Source of the DNA: Hippopus hippopus
Lineage: Eukaryota > Mollusca > Bivalvia > Cardiida > Cardiidae
Direction: 5' to 3'
DNA length: 64,000 nucleotides
NCBI GenBank assembly: GCA_946811185.2
Contig: OX328104.1
Span: forward strand, 53,490,505-53,554,504
The notes beneath the pieces were generated by a model that saw only the letters and a list, made by a program, of their open reading frames with translations, had not been told where the DNA came from and did no database searches. Made by a program: the position numbers and the translations under genes. Of this stretch, positions 32,649 to 44,592 are shown in pieces (within the stretch, counting starts at the first letter, position 1; each line of letters opens with the position of its first letter).

Positions 32649-34086
32649 TTAAAATCCAAACCTTAAACACATAGAATGCATGTCGACTGAGGTTAGCCCC
32701 ATAGCATTTTTATGTGCTATAGTCTGTCTATCCGTGATATTGGGTCGATTTACGAAAATCACGCTCTGCGCGTGCACAAGCCTAATGTCTGTACATGTTT
32801 CAAACTGCTACATGTGGATAGACTGATCGTTTATCGAATGAAAAGAAAACGTTTAAAAAATCTTTGAAAATTGTTATGGTGCGCCGACCTGATATGACGT
32901 TAGATCAACGTCAGATGGCAATCGGTATGTTGATACATGTAGGTGGTATAAGGGCAAGTAACGTTGCATGGCATTTCGGTGTTCACAGAAGCACAATAAG
33001 CCGTCTTCAGGCAAGACACTAGCAAACCGGACATGTTGCAGACAGGCCACGTTCGGTGAGGCCAAGGAAGACTTCGCCACGTGCAGACAATTACATTATC
33101 ACTTTATCAAGACGTAACCGCTTTTGGTCCAGCAGCAAAATCGCTAGTAATGTTCGAAATGCGACTGGTGCAAGAATTTCATCTCGAACAGTACGTAATC
33201 GTCTGATGTCTGCAGGTTTGAGAGCCTATCGACCGTACGTTGGCGTTCCACTTACGTTACGTCATCGTCAAGCAAGGTTCCAATGGGCTAGAGCTCATCG
33301 GAGATGGACTAGAAACCAATGGAATGAAGTTGTTTTCACCGATGAGTCTAGCTTTAATGTTGACTTTGGCGATGGACGAGCCAGAGTGTGGCGGCGACGA
33401 GGTGGAAGATTCCTTGCTGAAAACGTCATTGAACACGATCGTTATGGCAGAGGTAGCGTCATGATATGGGGCGGGATAAGTCACAGAGCAAAGACAGACT
33501 TTATCATCGTTGCAGGAAACCTAACAGCTGACCGATACTGCAACGAAATTCTTCATCCTGTGGTTATCCCGTTTTTACGCAATGGTCATGCACGTATGCT
33601 GCAACAGGACAATGCCCGCCCTCATACCGCACGCCAAACTCGGTTGTTTTTACAGTGTTCGTACATTTGCATAGCCTGCCAAATCCCCCGATCTCTCGCA
33701 TCTGTGGGATCACCTGGGACGGCAAGTACGAAAACGTCATGACGTCAATAACGTCCAAGACCAAGAACGGATTTTACGCAGAGAAAGGGAAAGAATCCCT
33801 TTGCACATTGTAAGAACCCTCATCGCTAGCATGAGGCGTAGGTGCACTGCTGTCATTACCCACAGAGGAGGTCACACACGATATTGACCGTGACATTTCC
33901 TTCTGCTACTGACGTCAATTTACGTCTTCGAGTAACCTCATTTTCAAATTGGCTTGATTGGATTTCACACCCCCTAGTCAGTTAAAGAGTAAACGATTGA
34001 CTGACGGCAGGTTTTTTCCTCCGTAAACCCCCTATAGTAGCTCAATTCCTAAAATTATCGCGTGTTGCTAAACTTTTTTCCCTCAG
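32566..34086 (+). mobile_element. Tc1-like element with TIRs and TA duplications
   Basis: The left end CTGACGGAAAAAAGTTTAGC starts at 32566; the right end, inverted, is CTGAGGGAAAAAAGTTTAGC ending at 34086, and both continue AACA. TA occurs at 32564-32565 and 34087-34088. Length is 1,521 bp. A 30-bp poly-A tract at about 32615-32645 lies near the left end. It stands only 177 bp from the mariner at 31049-32386. Confidence 0.9.
32876..33887 (+). pseudogene. Tc1-like transposase with stop, frameshift and lost catalytic Glu
   Basis: The ATG at 32876 starts MVRRPDMTLDQRQMAIGML and a helix-turn-helix (VAWHFGVHRSTISRLQ). An in-frame TAG lies at 33020-33022. The frame then stays open through VVFTDESSFN (first Asp, about 33337) and LQQDNARPHTA (second Asp, about 33608). 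Near 33650 the frame shifts. In the other frame a TAG (near 33678) is followed by SPDLSHLWDHLG; compared with the usual SPDLxPIEHLWD, the residues carrying the catalytic Glu are missing. The C-terminus (MRRRCTAVITHRGGHTRY, stop 33885-33887) is intact. Inactive. Confidence 0.85.
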
Positions 34087-34206
34087 TATATATTTTAGGA
34101 GATTTGGGGTGAAAGAGAGAGGAAGAGTGCTTGATGAATTTTTTTTGGGTGATTGGGTCGTTTTTTGGGTAGACGGGTGAATGGAATATTTTAAGGTAAG
34201 AGAAGA

Positions 34207-34498
34207 AGATTGATTGTGTGGTGTTTAACGCCATTTTAACATTATTTCAGTTATATCGCGGCGGCCGGTGCACCTATCCATGCTTTCTTGGAGTTTCTTT
34301 TACAAGTGATCCGAACAATATTCTTTCCAAGCCACTTGCTGCTTTCCCACATAACATCGTCCAAACAATGGTCAGCGGTGAGGAGGGAATGAATTCTGTC
34401 GCAATGACTCATTGATTCTCGGAAAGAAATTGGCCGAACCGGGGATCAAACCAATGACCCCTATTCTCGAGTTCTGTACGCTACCGACCGAGTCACCG
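34207..34498 (-). mobile_element. tRNA-derived SINE
   Basis: It has the same body as 23311 (GTGTTTAACGCC at left, GCGGCGGCCGGTGCACCTAT, TCTTTCCAAGCCACT) and an inverted tRNA head at right (GGGGATCAAACCAATGACCC, TACCGACCGAGTCACCG). A possible 7-bp flanking repeat AGAGAAG is weakly supported. Confidence 0.8.
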
Positions 34499-35249
34499 AG
34501 AGAAGCCGAATGGATAGGTAGATGGGTATACAGATAGATAGATGGATAAGAAGGCTAATTTTAGTATGATCAATGAGCAGCTTACTAGATTAAGAAATGA
34601 TCCAAGTTGTCAAGATCTAGATCTACTCAGAGTTTATCGTATTATTTATTTCATGCTTTTCGGTAGTTTATCGAGAATAATGGTGGATTATGGTTTGATA
34701 TTTCATGGTTACGACCAGTGAAAAATACCTGTTTCATATTTTCTAACTCTTCTATTGAAGGTGGAAAATCTAGTTTCCGCGCAATAGTTACCTAAGTGAA
34801 CAGCGCATGCCATTCAATATGGCGTAATTTACGCGCATTTACCCCAGGGGCGGATCCAGTTTTTTTGTTTTTTTTTTTTCCAAGGGGGTCCGGTAGATCA
34901 AATAGATCTAGATCATTACATATTCAAATTTGCTACGTCATAAAATGTTTGTATTTCCTTTCAGTGTGTATACCGGTACAATATACTCGCACCCAAAAGA
35001 AACTGTACGTGTTTCTAGTTTGGATAACTACACTTATACCGGTCATAGGCATTTAATTTTTCTGCCATGTGGAGCTTGTGAGTCACTTTGACAAACACTA
35101 GACACATCCGGTCAGTATCGGGTTAAATGTTACATAACGTCTAAAAACAAGCAAATTTCAAGATTTGCCCGTTCAACTCCTTGTCAAATGCGAAATCGGT
35201 CTCATGAACTCTCATGTTTTTCTTGCGAATCTAAAGAGTAAGAAAAACA

Positions 35250-36290
35250 CGAAAAACACACAGTGATTACAGAAAAATCAAAACTCGCAATTCTAAGACT
35301 ATCTCAACGTCACCCATTTGAGGCATTGATGATGTTCAATAGAGACGACTCAATTGATAATGTTGCGAGGGCCTTTCATTGCCGCAGAGACACTATAAGT
35401 AAACTGCGAGTAGGGTTCCAGCAAACAGGCGCAGTTTAAGATCGGCTTCGAAGCGGCCGGCCTCACGTAATTGACTCTGGATTAGACCGCCACTTGGAAC
35501 TGATGCATATCAGACGTCGATTCCAACCGGCTACCGCTACAGCGAGATAGTACGGTATAAACAGGGCCACCGCACTGAGGCCTCTTCGTCAATGTGTTCC
35601 GCCTATAAGACTAAGACGGCCTTACGACGGAAGCATACTCAACGTCATCGCGTTACTCGTCTGAACTGGGCACGGTAATATCTCCTTTGGCGGAGGCAAG
35701 AGTGGAATGAAACTGTTTTCTCAGAAGAATCCAGGTTCATCCCTAGTTACCATGATCGTAGAGTGCGGGTGTTTAGAAGGAGAGGCGAACGATTTGCTAA
35801 CGCCTGCGTTGTTGAAAGAAACAGGTTTTGCGGGTGGCAGAGTGATGGTGTGGGTGGGAAAAAGGGAATAGGAAAACCGACCTAGTAATTCAGAATGGCA
35901 ATCTCAATGCAGATGGATACATGAATCAGGTGTTGAGACCTGTAGCTGTTCCATTCATCTGCAAGCATGCTCCTGTCACATTGATGCATGACAATGCGCG
36001 TCCGCGTAGGGCTCGCATTAAGGGACAATATCTGAATGCAAATGGTGTTAAAGTCTTTCCTTGGCCTGCGGTTTCCCCAGACCTAAATCCCATTGAGCAA
36101 TGTCGGATCTTCTTGGTCGTAGAGTAATAGCAAGGCATCATGTAAACAATTTGCAGGAGCTAGAGCAAACTCTGCAGGTTGAATGGAATACCATTATTCC
36201 GCACGCCGTTCCACTTTACGTCGATTCCATGAGACGTCGTATTGTACAGGTAATATGCCCGCCCCCCACTCGGATCCGCCAATAAATCCG
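35250..36290 (+). pseudogene. Tc1-like transposase, second copy, decayed
   Basis: In order: an N-terminal helix-turn-helix (DNVARAFHCRRDTISKLRVG, about 35355), a GRPHV linker (about 35460), the first catalytic region around 35717 in which the usual T-D-E-S reads S-E-E-S, HDNARP (second Asp, about 35988), and SPDLNPIE (about 36077) with 34 residues from the second Asp to the Glu, the DD34E signature. Stops and at least three frame changes break it (for example around 35436 and 35870, and after the SPDLNPIE motif). TIRs were not found. It differs from the 32566 family. Confidence 0.75.
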
Positions 36291-36380
36291 TAACCTTACA
36301 CTATTTCCACCATTCAGAGACCTATCTCATCACTTGAGGCCATGTCAAATTTGTCGTCAACAAAACTTAAAAGAAAAAGT

Positions 36381-37720
36381 TCAAACTTTTTCTGTCTGGT
36401 ATAGAGTAACGTGCTTTGCTAAAATAAACTTGTATCCACTGATCAAAGTTACAGTAAACCAATCTTTGCTGAACTGTGCGATGATTTCCTTGGCTTTATT
36501 TCTCAGTACTTCTGATGATTCGAACTGCTGACCTCTAAGTTCATTTTTCAATTGTGGGAATAAACGGAAATCCATGGGTGCCAGGTCCGGACTAAAGGGA
36601 GGATGTGGGAGCAGTTTAAATCCCAACAATGCAGTGTCAAGCTCTGTGTCATGCGCACGGTGGGCGGGAGCATTATCATGGTCTTTTTTTTATATAGATA
36701 AAACGTTTCCGGTTTTTTCGCGCCATTCGCGGCGTTACTCTATTAGATGATTCCACGCTTGCGTCGTCTACGACCCGGTTTATGGACACGGCGTTTCCAG
36801 TTCTCATGCTCCCATAGCGTCGTTTCTGTAAATACCTGACCCCACGCTCGCGTCGTCCATGACCCGCTTTTCCCTACATGGACACAACAATTCCGGTTCT
36901 TACGCTCCCAGAGCGTTGTTTCTATAAATAGATGACCCTACGCACATGGGGACGCTATGATGTCACGTGCCCCCTCGACACGTCATTAAGAAGCCATAAA
37001 AAGCAATTAAAAAGCCATAAATATGCCAATTTGCACCAAAAGTGGCCCGACTGTAGTCATGGTAAAATATCACATCCTCTAAATCTAAATGTAGGGCTTG
37101 TATCAAATCACGCCTCAGCACCTGTAATTACAAAAAGCAAAAGAAAACACTGAACATTTGGTTATCGAAGGTAGTTAAGGAATTATGTCTTTTACGTGAT
37201 TGAAAGATTATTATGGAATATATTGTTTATCACTTATTATATATTTTTATGAAGGTCCATGAAGAAAATATACATTTCCTTCTTACAACTTCTCTGGACT
37301 CTGGCCTTTTTCGGTGGGTGGTGTTTGAGATGATTTCCATGTGGCTGATTGCTGTTTTGACTCTGGATCGAAATAGTGTAACCATGTTTTTCGTCAATGC
37401 TATGCAAAAAATGCGTCACCTTGTGCCTCGTGCTATCGAATGAACTCGTTTGAACAATTCACCAGCTTCTGTTTATCAATGTCTGTTAAAAGTCGAGGAA
37501 CCAAGCGTGCTGATACTTTTGACATTTTAAGTTCGTCAGTTAAGATCCTGTATGTTGCCGAAATCGATACACCTATCTCTTGTGCAATGCATCTTACGGT
37601 TAATCTTCTGTCCCTTTCAATCATTTCTTTAACGAGCGCTGAATTCCCCACTGTCTGAACACTTGTCGGACGACCCGGTCTTACAGTCAATATTTTCAAA
37701 GATGACTCACAAACAGGAAG
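36381..37720 (-). pseudogene. Second mariner-like transposase, split by an insertion
   Basis: N-terminal part on the - strand at about 37433-37699: GRPTSVQT, then DRRLTVRCIAQEIGVSIS (second helix-turn-helix). A frame-shifted piece at about 37290-37430 corresponds to the W-x-H-Y-F region after the first Asp. The C-terminal catalytic part lies at 36381-36690: HDNAPAHRAHD and HPPFSPDLAPMDFRLF, again with 34 residues between the two Asps (DD34D). Between 36690 and about 37215 the coding region is replaced by foreign sequence with a ~100-bp tandem repeat. It is distinct from the 31049 element. Confidence 0.75.
36705..36945. repeat. ~100-bp tandem repeat inside the split mariner
   Basis: About 2.4 units. 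Each unit has (G/A)TTTCC(G/A)GTT, GC(T/G)CCCA(T/G)AGCG, TTTCT(G/A)TAAATA, GATGACCC/CCTGACCCC, ACGC(T/C)(T/C)GCGTCGTC and a TGGACAC step. The sequence is richer in CpG than its surroundings. Confidence 0.6.
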
Positions 37721-37918
37721 TGATCGAACCGAGGTTAGAGGAATTTCGGTTTCTATTTTTAGTCATTTACGTTCAAAAACCTATTGCAGCCACATCTACT
37801 TTACCCTATTGAGAGATGGAATAAAGTAGATGTCGCTGCGATCTGTTTTCGAATGTCTCCAGGCCGTCATTTTTGACGACGTAACGTCTGAATTGAAGTA
37901 AATCAAGGGAGAAAAGTG

Positions 37919-37991
37919 TGCCCGACGTGGGATCGAACCCACGACCCCCGAAACTCTAGTACCACAGCTCTACCGACTGAGCTAGCCCGGC
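37919..37991 (-). other. tRNA-like sequence (pseudogene or SINE head)
   Basis: On the - strand it begins GCCGGGCTAGCTCAGTCGGT (box A perfect) and contains GTGGGTTCGATCCCACG (box B perfect). It resembles a metazoan tRNA-Lys in outline. But the T loop is one base short, the anticodon stem does not pair, and one acceptor pair mismatches. A functional tRNA is therefore unlikely. Confidence 0.6.
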
Positions 37992-40024
37992 ATCTGATCG
38001 CGAGTCCACCCAATGTAAACTACAACACTCCTCTCCCTCCTGACTAAATTCTAGCACGAAGAAAGTTATTCTGTCTTAACCCTAAGGCTGCTAAGCGCGA
38101 CTGAAGGACCTTTCGCGGACAGCGCAGATCAAGATTAGACTGCACAAAACGTGCAGTCTGATCTTGTATCTACATGGTCCGATACAGAGATATTTTTCCT
38201 GAAAATATACCATTTCGATAACAACAGTTGAGTTTCTACTATCGGCTTGAAAGTTTCATTTCATTTATTTAGCAGATTAAGGGGTAAGAGTTCTGTACAT
38301 TTCTATATCGCTCTGAGGAAGCACGGTTTTTAGGACATAAAACAACTTTTCACGGCGCAGATGTCAGTTCTGAAAACACTATTGGTCAAAAAGCAGCCGG
38401 TCTTATTTCTTACAATTGTTGATTTATTTTTAGACCCTGTCCCCTCTTTCTCACACCCACACACATCACCCACGGGCAATTAGCCCCCCCCCCCCGCAAC
38501 CCGACCCCCACACTTTTCTTTTCTTCTAAACATTTTCCATGTGAGTTACTTCTCTAAGCTACTGATCTGCATCTATAGAATCAATAAAATAAAAACGATC
38601 AGGAATAGATTAAAGAGAGAACAATTTTGGTCGACAGATATGTATGATCTTGCCGATATTTGTTTGCTGTTTAAAGATTTAAAAACACTTGACTTAATAA
38701 TGTTTAGTCTTTCTTTATCTCTTGATTTCGCTGACACACTGCTTGATAAATCGATCAGATAACTTCTAGTGCAGACATTTTCAAAGCTTTGTGACCAAGG
38801 CAAAAGTTGCTCGTATCAAGCAAGTTCTCCTTTTGTAAGAATGTTTTAAACATAAGTCATCATTATTTATGTTGAATGTACGTATTTTATAATTTCAAAG
38901 TTCAATGTATTTTATATTAACTGTTTTCAAAGTTACATGTACCAATAACCATTAACCCTTCAACATAGCTGGGGATTTAACGACTTTATGGAAGAAGGCT
39001 TTTGAAAACATTTTGAGATGGGGAAAATACTGGCAACCAGCATTTTTTCCTGTTCTCACAATGTTTTCTTTCCTATCAAAGACAAATCTTGTCATTTGAG
39101 AGACAGTTATGTTATTGTCTGCATTTACGTTCAACTCGGACAAATCCAATCGTCAGTTTAGGAAAAGGCGTGATTTGATTAGATAATTCTTTTTACATTA
39201 TTTGTCCATTTCCTTGAAACTTGCTGCGATTGCTAATTAAAATGAGCTCGGTGGTCTTTCTAAATTTGGATTGATTTCCTACAATAGGTTTTGAGAAATT
39301 GATGATTTTATTGTATGATTAAATTCAACATGTGCTATAACATTTACTATGCTCTCTGAATGCCGTCACCCTTTCCATTGCAAGTTCAAGCTCAGTTCAA
39401 ATCCCCCCCACCCCGATTTGTTTTAATTTCGTCTCTTTTTGTTCCACCACACATTTATGACAGATGGTGTAATATAACCAAAATATCCTGAAATTTTGTT
39501 TCAAAAGATTTAACTTGACTCGTTTGTCCTAGGTTTGCTGAAAAGTGCGTGTGCGTGTGTGTGTAAAAAGTGTTCAAGTTTGTGTCAACACTTCCTGATC
39601 TGTCGATTTCGCTATCAGTAATTTTGTCATTCATACAGCAGTCGATTATATTTTATCCTGTTGAGTTTAAATCAGTAGAGCAAACAAACATTGACAGTTA
39701 AGATAAAAAAGGTAGTATGAAGATGGATATGGTAGAGTATCCATTCAATTTACTGTAGAATAAATATGAAACACACTCTGCATGAACGTACAGACTGAAT
39801 GTTGTCTTTCTTTTCACCAGGGCCCCGTTTTACTAAGGTAGTTACGAACAAAATTTGCGTAAGTTTTACGTAATTATAGGATTGTGGCATCTTTCCACGA
39901 GATACATGTACGAGATAACTATCATGATTATTTTAGAGAACTATTGCGATAAATCAAAGTTTCCTGGAAATTTTATCTGGTAAATTTTATCTACAAAAAG
40001 CTTGGATAGACCTTTGTTCACTCT

Positions 40025-40834
40025 GCCGGTCTCATTTTCAGTCCAATACCCATAGAAATGGACTGGAATCTTTGTCAGTTCGAAAATCGGCCATATAAGG
40101 TCGGAAAGCGGATCAAAGGAGCAAATCTTAGAGAAAGATTGTGTGCACTCTTGAGGCTCCATTTTCAGTCCAACACTCATGATATCAGTCAGAACATTCG
40201 TCTTGATATTTCAGACGAGTTCCAAAATTGGTCATATCAGGTCAAAAAGTGGGTTACTGTGATTAGTCTTAGAAAACCCCTTTGTACACTCTACAGGACC
40301 CATTTTCAGTTATACAGTCACGAAAGCTAGCCTGATTTTTTTGTTTTGATAACATCTCTCAGACTAGTTTGAAAATGGGACATATCCGTTCAAAACGTAG
40401 GCATTTGGTGCAAAAACTTAGAAATCCCATTTGTCCACTCGCGAGGCCTCATTTTTAGTCCAATACTAATGTGCTTCAATATAAACCTACTGCCCTCACT
40501 GCGTCAGTGCTTTGATTATAAAAGAATCGGCTTCGACTCGTGGATGAAAAGTGCTTTTGCACACCCGCACGCATACCCCTACATATGCAATCCTTTTCAA
40601 GCGTTTTTCTGATTTTTATTAGTGTCAAAATGTCATTTCGTTAATGACGAAACTGGGTAAAATCCCTGGTTAAGATTTTTTGTCAACCTAGCTGCATGCG
40701 CCTTTAATCATGAAGTGTTGATGATTCATACCGGGTATGAGGTCAATTGTGATCCTATCCGAGTAATAAGCATACACTGATAATTCAAAATTATTCAGAT
40801 CATGCTGTTATTTAGAGCGATCGTTCCCTTTTCA

Positions 40835-40917
<83 letters not shown>

Positions 40918-41665
40918 CTCACTAAGATAGATAAAGAGATAGATTGATAGACAGATGGATAGATCAATCTATAGTAGATTAGTCTAAATAAGAATCACAT
41001 ATGGAGTATTTTTCAATGGTGATTGTCGACACGAAAGCCTTTTTTTTTTTATAAATGTGAAAAGAATTAGAGTTTTCTGTTCTTTGGCTCAACTGAACAA
41101 AAAAGTGCTCAAAGTAAGCTTTTGTGTCCGTCGCTCTTCGCAGTACAAGCGTCAAAAATTACCTTGTGGGCACTCTAGAAACCACACTTGCAGTCTAACA
41201 TTCATGACTTTTTCTAAGAATGTTTGTCTTGATAAAAATGGGTCAAATAAGATCCAAGCGTAGGTCACTGGGGCAAATCATAGGGAAAAAACCCAAAGAG
41301 ACTTGTGTGCACCCTAGAGGCCACATTTTCTGTCCAACGTTCAGGAATCTTTGTCAGAATGTGTGTCTTGATTTCACAGACATACTTAAGAAGGTGTCAA
41401 CATGGAATGAATTAGGTGGTTACTAGGTTAAATATTGGAAAAAAACATTAGGCGCATCTAGTCATAATGTTTTAATTCGTTATTTGATATGAGGCCCCGA
41501 ATCTTTGACATCGTGATATCTAACACTGGTTTGAAAACGGAACACCTCAGGTCAAAAAGGAGATCACTAGCTCAAACCTCAGGGACGAAACCATTAAATG
41601 CAGTCTTGAGGCAACATTTTCTGTCCATTGCTCATGAAAATAGGTTAGAACTGTGCTATTATGAC
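40025..41665. repeat. Degenerate ~145-bp repeat array, interrupted
   Basis: A unit with ATTTTCAGTCCAA-x-x-x-TCATG, TTTGTCAGAA, a TTTGAAAATGGG-type phrase and a GGTCA(C/A)..GG.(C/T)CAAA(T/C)C(A/T)TAG phrase recurs at intervals of roughly 127-150 bp in 40025-40480 and again in 41080-41665. The two parts are separated by about 600 bp including the AG microsatellite. ORFs across it are repeat artefacts. Confidence 0.55.
40839..40914. repeat. 76-bp AG microsatellite
   Basis: A perfect (AG)n tract of about 38 units, followed by a GATA/GATAGA-rich stretch to 40970. Confidence 0.97.
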
Positions 41666-41699
41666 ATATAAAAGTTAAAAATGGATGACCTCAGCTATG

Positions 41700-43880
41700 T
41701 CGAATACACTTACGCTAACAGAATACAATATTAGTCAACTTGTTCAATGAAAATGATAAAATCTAGACATTCATGAATGTGTAATTCTCTCTATCATACA
41801 CTGTGATTTTACTTTGAATTCTCTGAAAGGTACATTGACTCAGGTGAGTAATTTAGGACCACCGTGGCCCTTTTGTTTATGTTTTGCATTAAGTTGATAA
41901 TGATTTGACATTTCGCAGAGACCAAGTCAAGTACTTCCTGATAAGGATTAAACTGTGCCTTGCATTTCAATGGGTATGATTGATTAATGATTATTGCAGA
42001 TATTGATAAACGGTTTTCAGCGCACGTAACCCAGTCACTGCAATTGGATTGGAGTACGAGGTTAAGCTTATACAAAAATACGATGATTTGTGCTAGATTG
42101 TTAATATTCTTACACTTAGTATTTGAGATTGGTAAGTTACCAAGTATACGTTGAATATACTTTTTATGTGACAAATATGATGCCTGTGATACATGTAGCT
42201 ATACTCAATCGCAAACGAAACTTAACAACTTATGACGGACAAGAAATATCTTTACAAAAGATAGACGGCGTAGATTTACCAGCAAATAGGCAGGGGCCCT
42301 TAGAATAAACATGTCTAATTTTGACAACAAGGGCCATAATAATAAACAAGTCTACATCTTTTGACCAATCAAAATTTTCTGTTTAGTTATTTGTTATCAG
42401 TTCCAAAAGGTAGGTTAAAAAACCAGCACATTCAGCTTCGCCGAAAAAGTCAGTGATGTAAAGAGATTCCAAAATTTCTTGGATACTGCCAGATACATTT
42501 CTCATGCGATAGGTACATGTATAATGGATGATGATACATTGTTAGAGCAAGAGGCTATCGTATGCTTTCTCAAACGTCAGTTGAACGTTTTCTTTAGCAT
42601 AGCAAGTGACGTGTCAACTAGTAAAAGTTGGATGGATAGTTTTGTCAACAATCTGTTGTACATGTAGTAAAAGCAAAACTTAAAAGGGTACGTGAAATTC
42701 AATCAAACACTGTAGGCTAGTCAGTGTACCGTAATTTGGCGGTCAACCTAGAACAAATTGCAAAAAAATGAAAGTCTGTTTTTCTGTTACTACCATGTAT
42801 GTAAAAGTATCCATAGAAAGTCCTGACTTTTGCAGTTGCACCTATTGAAAAATAAATGCCGGAGAATGAGAGGTACCTTGGATTTTATTAATTTATATGA
42901 AATATGATAATGAGACTGTACAGAAGTATTTTTTGAGCATTCACGTTAGAATTAATTGCAACACAATGCATTATAATAAAGAAAGGCAAGAAATGCCTTT
43001 TTGAATCGTATGAATATTTTTTTCTTATTCATAAAAATTCAGTGAAAATTACATATAATATTACCCCTCACGCCAACGTTAACCTAGAAAAGTACTACGT
43101 CCATACTTAAATAATATGGTATCTTTTCATGCTTGTTTGATTATCAGGTATATTCATAATTACATTTTGTAACATAGACAATTATGTATTTGAAACACAA
43201 TAAATGACGACCGCAATTATGCAAAGATAAAGCATTCAACTTAAAGATAATGTCTTAAGCTTAGTATCAACAGCAGGGAGTAACTGTGTTTGTAGTGGAC
43301 TCAATAGTACAGGAAAGGTGCACTTTACACTATTCATGTATGGTTGTGCCTTAGAATGTGTTTGAGGGGCATCTTTACCTGTTCCTAAATTTACGCTGCA
43401 TGCTGGTGGTAAATTACACGTAATATTTCTCCATCCGCTAGTGCTAACTAAGATATGTACTATATATATATTTACACTTCATTATACTGCCATTTTGCCA
43501 TATTAGTTTTACGTAGAGGCAATTTTATATCTAGAATTTTCAATGTATACATATGATAGTAATAAACACCAGAGGCACATGACGGCCTGAATCACTCTAC
43601 AGGCAGTTACTGAACAGTGTATCCTAATATGAAAGAAACAGAAGAAAGTAATCATATTTTTTTCTTTTGACCATTAGCTCTATGGCATGAATGAAGGCTC
43701 TATCTAGTTAGATAATAGCAAGCCTTAATGTCAGGAACATAAAAGTACTGCAGATTTGCAGTAATACTCCCTTTCAGCAAAGTCAAACATTTTCTTTTTT
43801 TACACACTTTTTGAAATTTCGATTATCTTTTAGCACATGTCTTCAATTAATGATGCAAAACAAAACACACACACATACAT
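41700..43880. other. No recognised feature
   Basis: No ORF with family motifs, tRNA or element ends. A direct-repeat-like pair (AAGGGCCATAATAATAAACA near 42328 and similar text near 42290) was the only local structure noted. Confidence 0.35.
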
Positions 43881-44592
43881 ACATACAAAAAAAAAAAAAA
43901 AAAAAAAACCGCTTTGGGGGCTTTAACCAGCGGCAGTCAACGTAACAGCATTAAGACAGCATTTAAATGTGCTATGTGTATCAATAAGTGAGCAAAAAAT
44001 TGTAATTTCTCAGAACCTGTTTTATGAAATCAAGCAAAATTACACAACCCTTGCAAATATCCAATAAAATGAACAATTAATGTTGGCTTTGTTGCAAACA
44101 AGAATTCATCAAATAACTGCTTTTGCTCAAGTGGAGATTAGATTAACCTAATTTTCAATCCTCTTGATGATTGAAATACTCGGCGCAGATTTTAAAAGAA
44201 ACGGATGAAAGTGCTCGATTAATCACAAAAACAAATGTAAAGATTTCAAATGTTAATAGCTTATTTTCCCCAACTGCTTCTCGGCCTGGGTTTATAAAAA
44301 CAAAAAGCAAAAAAAAAAAACAACAACAGAGTTCAAGAGTTCAAGCTGTCGATAATATTAGGAAAAAAAAAACGTGCATGACAAAAATGCCAACAGCTAT
44401 AATGCAAAGATAAAACATACCAATAACTTTAAACTTAATAGTAGTTGCAGTGAGTATAGTGGACTTAATAGTATAGAAAAAGTTGCACTTGGCATTACAT
44501 GCACGCACGCACTCCCTCCCCACTTACCCATTCATCCACTTTTCCCCCCCCCCCCACACACACACGGACAAATTGAAATAACCCGGTCATGA

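Noticed and set aside
37919..37991. Functional tRNA-Lys gene
   Set aside because: The box A and box B are good but the anticodon stem does not pair, the T loop is a base short and the acceptor has a mismatch. Called tRNA-like instead.
41057..41671. ORFs at 41057-41671 as a repeat protein
   Set aside because: The peptide repetition follows the ~145-bp DNA repeat in several frames, with stops at unit borders. No coding constraint is visible.
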